From positions 11,723,001-11,787,000 of the forward strand of contig OX387205.1 of NCBI GenBank assembly GCA_947561715.1: a stretch of DNA of 64,000 bases, in the 5' to 3' direction. Each line of letters opens with the position of its first letter. The stretch's first letter is position 1. A program made the position numbers and the translations under genes. The DNA is from Ascidia mentula (lineage: Eukaryota; Chordata; Ascidiacea; Phlebobranchia; Ascidiidae). The notes under the pieces were generated by a model. That model did no database searches. It was given only the letters and a program-made list of their open reading frames with translations, and was not told where the DNA came from. Shown one piece after another: positions 36,361-50,137 of this stretch.

Positions 36361-38110
36361 GCGCGAGCATCGGGTCTCAATTTACGTGAGCTTGTAATCG
36401 ATGTAACGGATTTGTAGCAATGTCTCACTGAGTATTCATATCTTCGCCGGATAAAAGCATGCAGAACAATTTAGTTGTTTATATTTTCTCCCTCTTCTGT
36501 TTTCACGCGGAAAACACTGTAAGACAAACGAATTGGGATTTTAAGCAAAAGTTGTTGCACAATTTGATTGATAATAGGTTGGTCGCTTTTTAATCAGCAG
36601 TATCACCCAAGAGGTCTTTCCTGCTCTATAAGTAATAATGTTAAAGAAATAATAACGATATCCATAAAAACTTGCGGAGTTTTCTTTTGATTCGCGTGAA
36701 TTGTAAATACTAATGTTAGACTTAGTAAAGACGTTGTAGCACACTTTGGGGAATTGGGATAATAAAACTATGCGGTAGATCCACAACAGCTAATCGTATG
36801 GAAACATAGAAATCATATAGTCGATTTTTTGCGAGAAAAATGCATGGAGGTAACAAAACGATGTCAAAATTAATTTACTGCAGTTTTGCAGAAGTACTAC
36901 CGAAGCAGAAGGCCAGGCCATTTTCGTGTGATGAGTGCTTTGCCTTCAGCGTTAGGCGCCTGCTTCGATTGCTCGCTTGTCTCATGTACCCTGTGCAGCA
37001 GCAGCGGTTTTAGTTGTTGGTTGTACCACTGGGGGAGATTTCATGCCATCGGGGGAGACTACATGAGCTGTATGTTTTCTAAACTTGTTTTAGTCGTTAA
37101 CCATCACAATATCAGATAAGTTATTCTCAATATAAGTAGTCGGTGCCAAAACATAATTTAAAATTTTAATCTGTGTCTTTTGGCGTCGTTCTTGACTCGT
37201 GATGAATCGAATGACGAACACATGGCATGAATTGTGATGAGACAGTCGCAAGGAAACAGCAGCACGCGCATAAATTAAACAAACCCGCGACGGTACATCG
37301 TTTCAACATAATGTCGCTACAATACTCCCCCTCACAAACGGAATTTCACTTTTTGTAGATCGACCTCACTTTTTAGCTCTTGGTGCAAGAACTTACGTTG
37401 TATCAATAAAAGCCGGCTTATGGCGATCATTTGACTGTTGGGCGAGATTTGGAAATATTTGAGACAAAAAATTTCACGTTTCGTGTTACAACTGTAAACG
37501 ATTTTGTCACTTTCTGTCTTGGTAATTATTTCTTTTACATGCCGCAATGGGGTTGCACGCGGGGCGGGCGTTGGAGGCGAAAACGATCGGTGTTGAAAAA
37601 CAGGCAGTTATCGGTTGGAGTAGATCGGTGCGTTGGTAACAGCGCAGTCGCATGGCGCTGGGACGAGTTTGTTGTACAAACTGTTAGTATGGGGCGCTGT
37701 AAGATTGGCACAGTTGAAAGGATTGACCACCCTTCGAATTAAACGATCGTTGTTTTAATTGTATATAATCAGATCGGATTAGACATTTTTAAATTTTTGT
37801 ACTTGCCAGCGCCTTCTTTTTAATATGAAGGTAGTCACCTTTGTCGCGTGACTCAAACCACCATGGTTTTAGCGGTGATCCGTCAGTGCAGGGCAACCTA
37901 TAGGCATTTAATTTCGGTTACACAACGTAATCCATCATATGGTGAATTTAAAAGAAGAATTTAAACACGACGGTAGCATTTCTGTACAATCTGTCGCTAC
38001 CGCAGTCTGTCATAAACTTGTCGTGAAAAGTTCATTGGGTGTGATAATATTTTTCAATATAATTGGGGGTTAGTTTGTAGCTTCAATTAAAAATCTCTAG
38101 TAGACGTTTT
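36361..38110. other. Intergenic stretch between genes D and E
   Basis: The stretch contains the recurring block at about 36940-37060 (GCCTTCAGCG, then GATTGCTCGCTTGTCTCATG) and a stretch at 37500-37740 that is shared with 44960-45180. The 103-codon open frame in it is not kept in the second copy and is not called a gene. Confidence 0.55.
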
Positions 38111-41100
38111 TCACAGTTCGGTTCCATCGAGCGCCGAATTGTCGTATTCCCCGCTCTGGTGATCGTTTTCATTTCCTTGTGGCTTCGTCGTGTCCCTATG
38201 AGGGGGGGAAATTGATGAATCACAAGGCAGAGGTTTAGTTTACAGTAAAACTATAAGCAAATGGTTACACAATTCTTGTTATATTTTTAAATAAACCATA
38301 GTCAAATGAAGGAGGGTCGTGTATGCAAGTGGCCACGCTTTACAAAAAAAGAAAGCAATATGTTCAAGGAAACATCGACACAAATGCAATGACAGAAGCC
38401 TCATCCGCGTTTGCTGGTAAGACAGAATACTTACTTTCGGTCAATGATCGCTTGATTCGCATTTAAACTTCCCACGTTTCCAGACGCGTAAAATAACTCT
38501 GCGTCTTCAAGAGTCTCAAGCATATCGATGTTTTTGGTTTCAGGTAAAAATGCCACCATAGCTGCGGCGAGGAGCGCCAACACACCGAACATCACATTCG
38601 GTAACCAAGGTATGTATGATTGTAGGCCTATTATAAAGGGCGCAATAATGCCCCCAATGGAAGAACCGGTTGATGCCACAGCAACAGCGTTTGATCTGCA
38701 CAATTGAAAAGATTCTATTACCATAGTGATTGGTGGGGTGTGTGTATTGTCGTAATCGGTACAAGCGGCAAGAGCGCGCATTAGCATTGCTTGTGACGTT
38801 ATGATTTACTGGGGCGTTACAGCCAGTGAAGCATTACACTACAGGGTTTACTTTTCAATGCGCCGAGAAAAATAAAATATTAAATTACAGAAAAATGTAC
38901 CTGATCACAGTGGGAAAGAGTTCGGTTGTATAGTTGTAGATGACGGCAAACGAACCAGAAATTCCTATCTTTGCCGCCATGGCAAATACCACACTCAAGG
39001 TCTGAAGGCCTGAACAAAGACACTGTTATTTTCTCGTGCCATAACGGGAATATGGGTGTGTAGTAGCCTATATGGAATGTAAAACAAACACATCAGGTAA
39101 ATTGCGACTGGCGACATTTACGCTTCGAAATTTAATTTCACCAAAATGCTCATCCAACTCCAAAAAGTGTCAACAACATGGTAATTAAATATGATCACAT
39201 CTATATATATGACCAACTCTACCCTAAAATAAGTAGTCTGTCACCTTGGTTGTTTCCAGCATATTGATCAACTATGGTTGCACACAAAACAGTCACTCCA
39301 CCAAGGACAAGCATCAATGCAAGCATTATGCGTCGACCAGTCCAGTCCATGAAAGCAATCACAAATATGAATGAACCTATTTCCATAACTCCATCTGAAA
39401 ATAAAGTACTGTGATTTTATCAACAATAGAAGGTAGGTAACCTAAATTCTACGGACAGTTTAACAATATTTGACATTTCTATGTTAACTTGGCCATGTTT
39501 GACTCGACTACCGCAATGTTGACTTGTGATTGTCATTCTGTGTTTCACCAATTCTACCCTGCTGTCATCCCAAATCTGTAAATGGTTTGTCGTACTGATT
39601 CGTCGTTTATTTACAGGAAAGTAAGAGACTTGGCTGCGGCTGTGAATTTCTGATTCATCGTACCTGACGTTGCTGCAAAGTCCCGTTGTGGACAGACCGA
39701 TAGCGTAGGCCTATGCGTGTCACAAAACCAACTAATTTTGACTATCACGTTATTTCTGAGGCTCCAGTTTGAATCCTACAAAAGGATTATGATTTGAACC
39801 GCAAATGTAACTTTTTGGCAAAAAAACGTTTTGTGTTATGCGTTGCATAATCAGTAATAGAGGTGTATAGCCTATATAATATAAAACATTAAAAATGGAA
39901 TTAACTACAGTATATGTATAACCTACAAATTAAATACTCACTCAAAGTGTTATTTACAAATATGTTTCCATTCAGAGAGCCAACGTTAAGTGAAATTCCA
40001 TAATATATTAATCCATTCACAAACCTGTTTAAAAGAAGAATGTAATGAACATATCTTGCATGAGAACGTGTTAAAATATATAACATGAATTTTTGGACTG
40101 TGTTTAAGAAAATCTGAGGTATCAACATTTGACATTTATAGTCGTTAATAAGACCTACAACGATGCAAAAGTAAGTTACACATGTCAATTCACCCACCAG
40201 TTGAGTACAACTATAATGGAGATTATTCTCATTTTAGGAGAACGAAACAAATCAATTAAGGAATAGGTTTTATTTCCTTCCTTTTCCTGAAACAAACAAC
40301 AGTTTCACCAAAAAATTGCACATGATCAAATTTTAATTAAATTTTACCTCGCTCACATCAACAGATTGTTCCGCCTCTGCCCATAAGGTACTTTCATCTA
40401 ATTCTACATTATTGTACTTTGCAATTTTTCTTGTGATCTAGTTGAACAAAAAACATAAAAAAGGCTTTAAAATTTTGAGACAAACATATAATGCATGTTA
40501 TTACGACTTTTATTTATGTTTAGACTTTAATAATAGCAACATAGAAAAAATAAACAATGCAAAACCTCTTTAGCTTGTTCATTTTTTCCATTGGAGAAAA
40601 GCCATCGTGGTGATTCGGGTATAACAAATAGAAAAAGTACAAACGGAAGTGTCATTATTGCCATCACAAACTGAAAACAAAATCGTTAAATTCCCCTGCC
40701 AGAAACAACAAGATTTAAAACAAAGTTGTTAGAGAAATTTATTTTAGCCCCACCTGCATGTCATGCCAGTTGTTCCAATAGTAAGCAATCCCCGACAAAA
40801 TCATGTATCCAATTGCATAGCCTATCTGAAAGCTGACTCCAACTAGTGTTCTCCATTGAGTGGAAGTAATTTCTAATACTAAACAAAAATAACCGGAAAA
40901 CAAACTTTGTATATAAGTTTTTCAAAAAAATACATAAATTGTAGCGAGTTACTAGAACTTCTGATAAAACTTACAGTACACAAAGCTGGACAAGTAGACA
41001 CCAGATTCACAGATGGAGGTAAATAGTCGGAAAACTACAAAGACCCAATAGTTATGAGCAAAACTGCACCCAAGCAAAGCCACGAACCAGATAGCAGCTG

Positions 41101-43527
41101 TTATAATCAATATAAATTTTCGGCCAAATCTGAACAGAATATTTGTACCATGATCAATAACAGAAAATACACTTTTTATAGCTATATTACTAACGTAAAT
41201 ATCAGTTTAGGAAAATAAACCTCACAAATTGTTGAAGTAATAAATTATACGAACCTATCTGTTATATATCCAAACACAAATACTCCGATCAAAGCGCCAC
41301 TTAAATAGATGGATGTTGCCAAGAAGTCAAGCCAGGCATCATCACAAACAAGGTTAAACTAAATGATAATAAACCCAAAAGAATAAAATTGCAGTGGATG
41401 AGGTACTTGCTGAGATCATAGATAGATGGTCAACACAAATTGTTAAAATTGCTTTAATTGAAAAAGAACATCTCTGACCCAATTGTGTAATATTATGAAT
41501 TTTGTGAGGTGCAGACAGATGGCCACAGTTGCGACCCATAAGGTTTCATCAGAGCAGCTTGACTCATTCTAATAATGCCCCATTAATACTGTTGGCACCA
41601 CTTTGATAATATATGCTTAATATTATGTTTACAACCAAACATGGTTACCTCAGTAATAACAGTCTGACTGAAGGTACTTCGATCATATTCATATCCTTCG
41701 TCACATTTTATCACAGGTGTAGAGTAATTGAAGCATTCATTTGAAGTGGTGCTTGCATTTTGATACTGATATCTGCGAAAACAATATTACAAGTTGCAGT
41801 AATGTCAATGTTATAAAACTATATTTGAGAGGAATGAAATAAAGATATTAGTCCAGTCATAGCGCTTATAGTTCAAGTCTCAATTCACGTTGTTTTGGAG
41901 GCTTTGACATAACAATTGAAACCTACTGCGGCTACCTGAAGCAATAGTCATAAGTACCATCTTCATTTTGTGGAGTTGTTATGTTGAAAATATCTTCTTC
42001 ACTCAATCCACTGGTGCAGTTTGTGTTGCTTAGTTTGCATCTGACAAAAGACATGTGATATAATTCATACAAAAGTCGGCTCCGCAAAATCGGTTTCACG
42101 ACAAGAAATTTCAGCAGAAAAGGATATAACAGTGTTGCAAACCTAACGTTGTTGAGTACTAGTTGTCTAGCGTGAAGGACGCATATTGGTATTTCTATGA
42201 AAATTAGTTTTGGTGCTGGGAAATGCCCACCGTGTAGACCTGTGTCACAATGCAAAGTCATGCATCACCAAGCAGAGCAGTGACGCAATTTAGTTAAATT
42301 TACGGTTGAATGAGCGCACTTGTGCGTGCTGTTGTCATGGCGAATTTTAGGGTGTTTGGGGCAGTTTTAGTGGGGTTTTGAGCTATTCCAATTAGGTAGT
42401 AACTTGCTGGTGGGTGCTGCTGAAATTTATGTTGAAAATGGAGCAAAAAAATCAGGCTGTGTTTGTGGCAAAATGAATCGTTTAAGTGTCCAATCATTTG
42501 TGATTTTATGAAAGATCCATTTCATATCTACAAATTTTGATCAAAATTAGTCTCCGAAAAAATGGTTTAGCCACCCCCCTAGGGCCATTTGCCACCCTGG
42601 TTACTCAATATTTTGGTTAAAAGTGCAACCAAAAATGGAACTGGATTTTGCAGAAAAATGAATCGTTCAACTACCCACTCATTTGCATTTTTTTGTAAGT
42701 TCCAACTCTTCTCTATGCGATGGCATCAAATTTAGTTGCTGTAAAAGTGTCAATGCCTTCCCCCAAGGGCTGGGTATACCCCCCTGTTGGTCATATGATC
42801 TTCCAGGAGGCCCAAAAAGTCCTTGCTCTGTACAGTCTCATCCAGGAGCAATTTTTTTTTTCAACTTTGTAGAATTTTAAGTCCCTACGTAAGTCACAAG
42901 ACCCATCAACGGTCATTGGGAAACAAGCGGAACAGTCGCTAGATGCATTGCAGCCGAGGGCCTTGAAAACAGGATTTCTCCAATCTAATACCCATATAGG
43001 TCCTTAAACAGGAGGACACCGCCTCATATATACACAATTTGTACAAAATGTGTATATTGATTGAAATACATCGTGAAATAAAGTCTTTTGGTGCAAAATT
43101 TTCCCGCGTTTTGCCAAAGGTTTAAATTTCTTTGCAATTTTGAAGACACCAAAAGAAGTAACCACATTACCCTACGATTTTTGCAAATAATCAATACACT
43201 TTAATGCCTTCGGTGATAAATATACCACATTCATAAAGTAGTACATAACTTGGATAATTTGTCACGTCAAAAATGACTGACGTTACGAATCACAAAATGT
43301 GCTTGCAAGATGGCTTTACACAGACATCTCTACTAAAAAGCTGGAAATATTTCGCAAACCTAAGAAACGTTACGTAATTACCTGTAATCTGGAACGTAAT
43401 TCAAGAAAATGGGCGACATAGTGTTATAGCCAACCAGAAGACTGCTGTACGATACCATCAATATTAACAATATTTGGTATCTTCCCATTCCACCAAGTTT
43501 GGTTAAAACCACGTCAAAATCAATCAT
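38111..43527 (-). CDS. Gene E: SLC22-type transporter, intact, 576 aa
   Basis: The exons from the ATG are 43382-43527, 41936-42040, 41649-41772, 41255-41358, 40975-41129, 40754-40878, 40566-40670, 40348-40437, 40198-40286, 39942-40024, 39245-39394, 38901-39009, 38435-38695 and 38111-38195. E and G share subgroup residues: TMSPIF in exon 1, YITDR in place of YISDR before the GRK motif, QSVDVSE in exon 8 and ELFPTVIR in exon 12. Exon 5 reads CESGVY where all others have GSG or [11 protein letters not shown] and DWTGRR are intact. Exon 14 is three codons shorter than in A but ends SALDGTEL, a PDZ-type end. Intron 1 holds a full family 2 element. Intron 3 holds a hammerhead-related repeat. E is nearly identical to G over long stretches. 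Confidence 0.92.
41508..41559 (-). ncRNA. Hammerhead ribozyme-related repeat, decayed (intron 3 of E)
   Basis: On the minus strand, CUGAUGA is kept and stem I could form partly (AGCUGCU against UGCACCU). The conserved GAAA reads GCAA and stem II is shortened, so cleavage is not expected. It is nearly identical to the copy in intron 3 of G. Confidence 0.7.
42177..43003. mobile_element. Non-autonomous TIR element, family 2, full copy
   Basis: Ends are imperfect inverted repeats, GGACGCATATTGGTATTTC and (inverted) GGACCTATATGGGTATTAG. Gene G has the empty site (GCGTTAAACAGG). In E the flanks are TGAA and TTAA, so the target duplication is TTAA with one later change. The interior resembles family 1 (AATGAGCGCAC, TTTGGGGCAGTTTTAGT), so the two families are related. 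No transposase. Confidence 0.85.
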
Positions 43528-44118
43528 GGTTCTAATTTTGTTCCAATTACTATAAGCGACTACTTTCTATAACTCCTAACCATCAGGCAAACGTTGCTGT
43601 ATTATACTCAGATTGGCTGAAATTGTACAAAGCTGCGATTAATTGCTGCGACTTCCTTTTCATTGCTTGGTCTTTTGATAAGCAGAAGTGTTGTGCGGGA
43701 CAAAGTCTTCAGAATTGGTTAATAATTACTGGCACTTGATATCATGTTTGATTGTTCCTGGTTAAGTCAGCACACGTTGGCATGGTTGTTTCAAAACAAA
43801 AGGCACAAGCTCTGTCATTGATCGAAATCTTGACCATTTGATATCTCAATACCAAAACTTGGACAAACCAAGTGTGAAAAGCTTGGGTTTATGTTCGAGT
43901 GCATTTCCTTCCACAAAATGCGAGGTTGTCAGCTGGTTGGGGCACAGCAAATGTTGCCTAATCAAACAATCACGTCGTGTGCAAAAGAATCGTCAACCAG
44001 TATTTGTCACACTTCGCAGTCGCACAGTCATGTTAAATCTGCTCATGCTGAATGCGCGGCTTACAAACACTTACTTTTATGATAAGCAATGTGGAGCCAA
44101 TAATATGAATTGTGTATA
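43528..44118. other. 5' flank of gene E
   Basis: The flank is nearly identical to 58395-58988 upstream of G. The 93-codon open frame at 43838-44119 (+) is present in both, but that reflects recent duplication of the whole block. It resembles no protein. The promoter-proximal block of genes A-D is not seen. Confidence 0.5.
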
Positions 44119-44171
44119 AGCTGCAGACAGATGGCCACTGTTTCGACCTAAAAGGTCTCTCCAGTGCAGCT
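44119..44171 (-). ncRNA. Hammerhead ribozyme-related repeat (upstream of E)
   Basis: Stem I (AGCUGCA with UGCAGCU), stem II, CGAAAC, stem III (ACAG with CUGU) and the GUC cleavage triplet are all present. The first core box reads CUGGAGA instead of CUGAUGA, which should abolish cleavage. Confidence 0.8.
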
Positions 44172-45438
44172 GGTGTGACTATAAGACGACTTTGCTGACC
44201 AAACTTACTTTTATGTTTGTTGGCATATGTGGAATGCTCGTAATTTCGTAATTTATGGCTAGATACATCCAACAAACAACTGTTAACACCATTGACCAAA
44301 CTTAAATTGATAAACACAGACCACCCCAAATTAAACGTAAGCACACAACGAGATTACACCATATTATGCCCACTAAATGCCGATGATTTCAGTCACTCGA
44401 CCAACAGACTGACGTAGGGGTATATGGTGATTTTTGTTTGTACCACATGGATTTATCCTATTTGGGGATAAAACAACAATTTTTTTTGCAAGGGAAATGC
44501 ATGTCAGTAACAAAAGACGATGTCATAACTAATTAATTGCAGTTTTGCAGAAGTACTGCCACAGCAGGAAGCCAGGCAATTTTCGTGTGATGAATGTTTT
44601 GTCTTCAGCCTTAGGCGCCTGCCTCGATTGCTCGCTTGTCTCATGTGCCCTGTGCAGTAGCAGCGGTTTTAGTTGGTTGTACCACTGGGAGAGACTTCAT
44701 GCCATTGGGGGAGACTACATGAATTGTATGTTTGCTAAACTTGTTTCAGTCGTTAACCATCACAATATCAGATAAGTTATTTTTATAGTCGGTAACAAAA
44801 CATCATTTAAAATTTAATCTGTGTCTTGATTCGTGATGAATCGAATGACGTGGCATGAATTGTGATGAGAGTGTCGCAAGAAAAAGGCAGCACGCGACGG
44901 TACATTGTTTTAACATAATTTGTGTTTTTCACACAGATGGCGACTGTTCTACGTCTTTTTTTTTGTTTCACCTTCGGTTTTCCACACTTTCCCTCTTAGT
45001 AACTATTCCTTTTACATGCCCCAATGGGGTTGCATGCTTGGCGTACGTTTGCTGCGAAAACGATCTGTGTTGGAAAACAGGTAGTTCTCTGTTGCGTTGA
45101 TAACACGGAGCGCAGTCGCATGGCGCTGAGTTTGTTGTATGTGCTAGTATGGGACGCTGTTTGATTGGCACAGTTTAAAAGGTTGGCATTTTTAATTTTT
45201 GTTTATTTCTAGCGCCTTCTTTTCAATATGAAAGTAGTCACCTTTGTCACGTGACTCGAACAACCTTGGTTTTAGGGTCGAAAGGAGGAATTTAAACACG
45301 ATGGTAGCATTTCATCATAATCTGTCGCTACAGTCAGTCATAAAATTGTCGTGAAAAGTTCATTGGGTGCGATAATATTTTTCAATATCATATGGAGTTA
45401 TTTTGTAGCTTCAATTAAAAATCTCTATTAGACGTTTT
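44172..45438. other. Intergenic stretch between genes E and F
   Basis: The stretch carries the recurring block (about 44600-44730) and a stretch shared with 37500-37740, then the 3' flank of F. No gene is seen. Confidence 0.5.
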
Positions 45439-45598
45439 TCACAGTTCGGTTCCATCGAGTGCCGAATTATCGTATTCCCCGCTCTGGTGATGCCCCGCGT
45501 TTTCATTTCCTTGCGGCTTCGTCATGTCCCTATAAGGGAGGAAAATTGATGAATCACAAGGCAGAGGTTTAGTTTACAGTAAAACTATAAGCAAATGG

Positions 45599-45698
45599 GT
45601 GCAAAATATTTGGAGTTAATAACTTTGAAGATGAAAGCCAAAGCTAAAACGTTTACTATTTCTAATGTATAACAGCATTTTAGCTTTGGCTTTCATCT
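45599..45698. mobile_element. 100-bp hairpin insertion with 13-bp target duplication, 3' flank of F
   Basis: The matching site near gene E is uninterrupted. Here TATAAGCAAATGG flanks both sides (45586-45598 and 45699-45711). The insert contains a perfect 22-bp inverted repeat (45628-45649 with 45678-45699, core AAAGCCAAAGCTAAAA) around a 28-base loop. Confidence 0.85.
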
Positions 45699-46372
45699 TA
45701 TAAGCAAATGGTTACACAATTCTTGTTATATTTTTAAATAAACCATAGTCAAATGAAGGAGGGTCATGTATGCAAGTGGCCACGCTTTACAAAAAAAGAA
45801 AGCAATATGTTCAAGGAAACATCGACATAAATGCAATGACAGAAGCCTCATCCGCGTTTGCTGGTAGGACAGAATACTTACTTTCGGTCAATGGTCACTT
45901 GGTTCGCATTTAAACTTCCCACGTTTCCAGACGCGTAAAATAATTCTGCGTCTTCAAGAGTCTCCAGCATATCCATGTTTTTGGTTTCAGGTAATAATAC
46001 CACCATAGCGGCGGCGAACAGCGCCAACACACCGAATATCACATTCGGTAACCAAGGTATGTATGATTGTAAGCCTATTATAAAGGGCGCAATAATGCCT
46101 CCAATGGCAGCACCGGTGGATCCCACAGCAACAGCGTTTGATCTGTACAATTGAAAAGATTCTATTACCATAGTATGATTGGTGGGGTGTGTGTATTGTC
46201 GTAATCGGTACAAGCGGCAAGAGCGCGCATTGGCATTGGTTGCGCTTATATAGTAGCCTACATATGTCGTCACGATTACATATGACGTCACGACTGGGGC
46301 GTTAAAATTAGTGAAGCATTACGCTACAGGGTGAACGTATTTAAACGTTTGTATGTGTACTCCAGTCCTTTG

Positions 46373-46826
46373 GGACGCATATTGGTATTTCAATGAAAAT
46401 AAATGTCGGTGGTAGGAAATGCCCACTATGTAAACCTCTGTCACAACGAAAAGGGCACGTCACAGAGCAAACCAGTGATGCATAGAGCTCAATTTTTTGG
46501 TTAAATGAGCGCACATGCGTGTGCTGTTGTCATGGCGAATTTTAGTATGTTTGGGGCAGTTTTATTGGGGTTTTGGGCTATTTCAATCAGGTACTTGCTG
46601 GTGACCTCTGTTGGTCATAAGATCTTCCAGGAGGATCAACAAGTCCTTGCTTTGTACAGTCTCATCCATGAGCAAAATTTTTTTTTTACTTTGAAGAATA
46701 TTAGGTCCCTATGTACGTCACAAGACCCATCAACGGTCATTGGGAAACAAGCGGAATAGTCACCAGATGCATTACAGCAGAGGGCATTGAAAACAGGATT
46801 TCTCCAATTTAATACAAATATAGGTC
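46373..46826. mobile_element. Family 2 TIR element, internally deleted copy, intron 12 of F
   Basis: The left end (GGACGCATATTGGTATTTC) and the right end (ATATAGGTCT) match the full copy at 42177-43003. About 370 bp of the middle are missing. It is absent from intron 12 of E and G. Confidence 0.8.
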
Positions 46827-47701
46827 TTTTATATTGTGATTTTTTACTGGCACTCAATTACGAATATGGGGAGCAAGAACTGGCTGGTATTTTTAAAGCA
46901 GCGACGACAAGAAAAGGTTAAGATTTTTCCCACGTTCTTCGATCAGCGTTTTCATAACCGCTTTCGTTTCATAACTGGTCGGTTCTCGTTGCTTTTGTGC
47001 ATAAATTTCGCAAAATTTTAATTTTCAATGCGTCGAGAAAAAAAAAAAAAATTACAGAAAAGTGTACCTGATCACTGTGGGGAAGAGTTCGATTGTATAG
47101 TTGTAGATGATGGCATACGAACCAGAAGCCCCTACCTTTGCCGCCATGGCAAATACCACACTCAAGGTCTGAAGGCCTGAACAAAGGCAGTGTTGTAAAT
47201 ACTATGGAATAGTAGTATATAAAATTTAAAAACATATGTATCAGGCAAATATAAATGTGCTCAATTATATTGTTTGTTCGTTGTTGCCAAAAGCATTTTA
47301 CTCAGGTGGTTTGTTAACATGGTTTAGTTAAGTGCAGTCTTCGGTCCGTATGTGTTCCAAATGTGTAAAGAATTAAGTAGGGAAACATGCGTGTTGCTAC
47401 AAAACCCTGGCGTCTGGGTACGCAGGATAATTATGCTGAGAAATTTTATTTTCCAAAATACACTGTAACAAATTGTGATAACACCCTACATATGACCTCT
47501 GGTCTAACACTCATCTTCATAAAATCTTGTTATTGCACAAAAATATAGCACCTTGGTCGTTTCCAGCATATTGATCAACTATGGTTGCACACAAAACAGT
47601 CACTCCACCAAGGACAAGCATAAATGCAAGCGTTATGCGCCGACCAGCCCAGTCCATAAAAGCAATCACAAAAAAATACGAAACTATTTCCATAACTCCA
47701 T

Positions 47702-48525
47702 CTGAAAATAAAGTACTGTGATTTTATCAACAATAGTAGGTGGGTAACCTAAATTCTACGGACAGTTTAACAATATTTTGACATTTCTATGGTCAACGTG
47801 AACCAACGTGAACCAATGTGTATATTTTATCATACTTGTGTGGAAGTGTTCAAGTTATCGATTTAGTGTGGATTATAGTAATGCTTTGTTGCAACTGTTA
47901 TGTAGACTTGACTGCATTTCTCGTACTTGCTGAAATCATAGATCAGTGTTGCTTATTTCTTATATTTGCTTATCAACGTATTAATTTGCACCAGAGGGGT
48001 CAAAATGAACATAACGCTTATTGAACACTATTGTGCCGTTAAACTTGGTACTGTAAGCTTCAGAAATCTTAACTTGGCCCTGTTTGACTCGACTACCATA
48101 ACACTGACTTGTGACTGTCATGCTGTGCTTCACCAATTCTACACTGCTGTCATCCCAAATCTGTGATTGACTTATCGTACTGATTCGTCTTTCATTCGCT
48201 GAAAAGTAAGAGACTGGGCTGCGGCTGTGAATTCCTGACTCATCGTACCTGATGTTGCTACAAAGACCCGTTGTAAACAGACCGATAACGTAGGCCTATG
48301 CGTGTCACAAAAACAACTAATTTTGACTATTACTTTATTTCTGAGGCTCCAGTTTGAATCCTACAAAAGGATTATGATTTGAACCGCACATGTAACTTTT
48401 TGACAAAAAAAAAACGTTTTGTGTAATGCGTTGCATAATCAGTAAAGTTGCTACCTATATAATGTGAAACATTGAAAGTAGAATTAACTACAGTATACGT
48501 ATAAACTACAAAACTAAATACTCAC
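47702..48525. other. Intron 10 of gene F
   Basis: The intron is long because of a block of about 400 bp (TTGACTCGACTACC through AGGATTATGATTTGAACCGC) shared with intron 10 of E (about 39430-39800) and G (about 55190-55560) but only partly with H. The block ends and origin are not clear. Confidence 0.5.
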
Positions 48526-50137
48526 TTAAAGCGTTATTTACAAATATGTTTCCATTCAGAGAGCCAACGTTGAGTGAAATTCCATAATATATTAATCCAA
48601 TCACAAACCTGTTTAAAACAAGAATGTAAAGTACATATCTTGCATGAGATCTTGTTAGAATATATTTTAGACTGTTGTTTAAGAAAATCTGAGGTATCAA
48701 CATTTTATATTTTAGTTTATATTTCCATTGATTTTTTTTACATTTGGTCTTTGCTTCTGGAAAATGAAAGCAGCATAATGTAGAAAACAGTAATGAACTT
48801 AATTTGCGTTTATGCATTTTCTCTGACATTTATAGTCGCTAATAAGACCTACAACGATGTAAAGGCAAGCAAGTTACACATTTCAATTCACCCACCAGTT
48901 AAATACAACTAAAATGGTGATTATTCTCATTTTATGAGTACGGAACAAATCAATTAAGGAATAGGTTTTATTTCCTTCCTTTTCCTGAAACAAACAACAG
49001 TTTTACCAAAAAATAGAACATGATCAAATTTTAATTAAATTTTACCTCGCTCACATCAACAGATTGTTCCGCCTCTGCCCATAATGTACTTTCATCTAAT
49101 TCTATCTTATTGTACTTGGCAATTTTTCTTGTGATCTAGTTGAACGAAAAACATAAAATACATGCCTTAAAATTTGGAAACAAACATATAATGCATGTTA
49201 TTACGACTTTTATGTATGTTTAGACTTTAATAATAGAACCAACACAAAAAAAATAAACAATGCAAAACCTCTTTAGCTGGTTCATTTTTTCCATTGGAGA
49301 AAAGCCATCGTGGTGATTCGGGTACAACAAATACAAAAAAGAAAAACGGTAGAGTAAACATTGCCATCACAAACTAAAAACAAAATCGTTAAATTTCCCT
49401 GCCAGAAACAACAAAAATTTAAACAAAGTTGATTGACAAATTTATATATGCCCCACCTGCATGTCATGCCAGTTGTTCCAATAGTAAGAAATCCCAGACA
49501 AAATCATGTATCCAATTGCATAGCCTACCTGAAAACTGACTCCAACTAGTGTTCTCCATCGAGTGGAAGTAATTTCTAACACTAAAACACAACCAGAAAA
49601 CAAAACTTTGTTTGCAGGTTTATATACATATGTTTTTCAAAAAATACAGAAATTGTAGCAAGGTACTGAAATTTCTGATAAAACTTACAGTACACAAAGC
49701 TGGACAAGTAGATACCGGATCCACAGAAAGAAGAAAATAGTCGGAAAACTACGAAGAGCCAATAGTTATGAACAAAACTGCACCCAAGTAAAGCCACGAA
49801 CCAGATAGCAGCTGTTATAATCATTATAAATTTTCGGCCAAATCTAAACAAAATATTTGTACCCTGATCGATAACAGAAAATACACTTTTCATAGCTATA
49901 TTACTAACGCAAATATCAGTTTAGGAAAATACACCTAACAAATTGTTAAAGTAATAAATTATACGAACCTATCTGTTATATATCCAAACACATTTACTCC
50001 GATCAAATCGCCACACAGATAGATTGATGTTGCCAAGAAGTCAAGCCAAGCATCATCACAAACAAGGTCAAACTAAATGATTTAAAATACAGCAGAATAA
50101 AATTGAAGTAGAAGAGGTACTTGCTGAAATCATAAAT

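Noticed and set aside
37431-37742. 103-codon gene in the D/E intergenic region
   Set aside because: The second copy of this stretch (44960-45180) does not keep the frame, and no domain is seen.
39420-39800. Independent gene or ncRNA in intron 10 of E, F and G
   Set aside because: The block is shared only because the genes were duplicated. No open frame, promoter boxes or clear ends were found.
43838-44119. 93-codon gene upstream of E, repeated upstream of G
   Set aside because: The two blocks are nearly identical DNA from recent duplication, so the shared frame is not evidence of selection. The F counterpart is broken.
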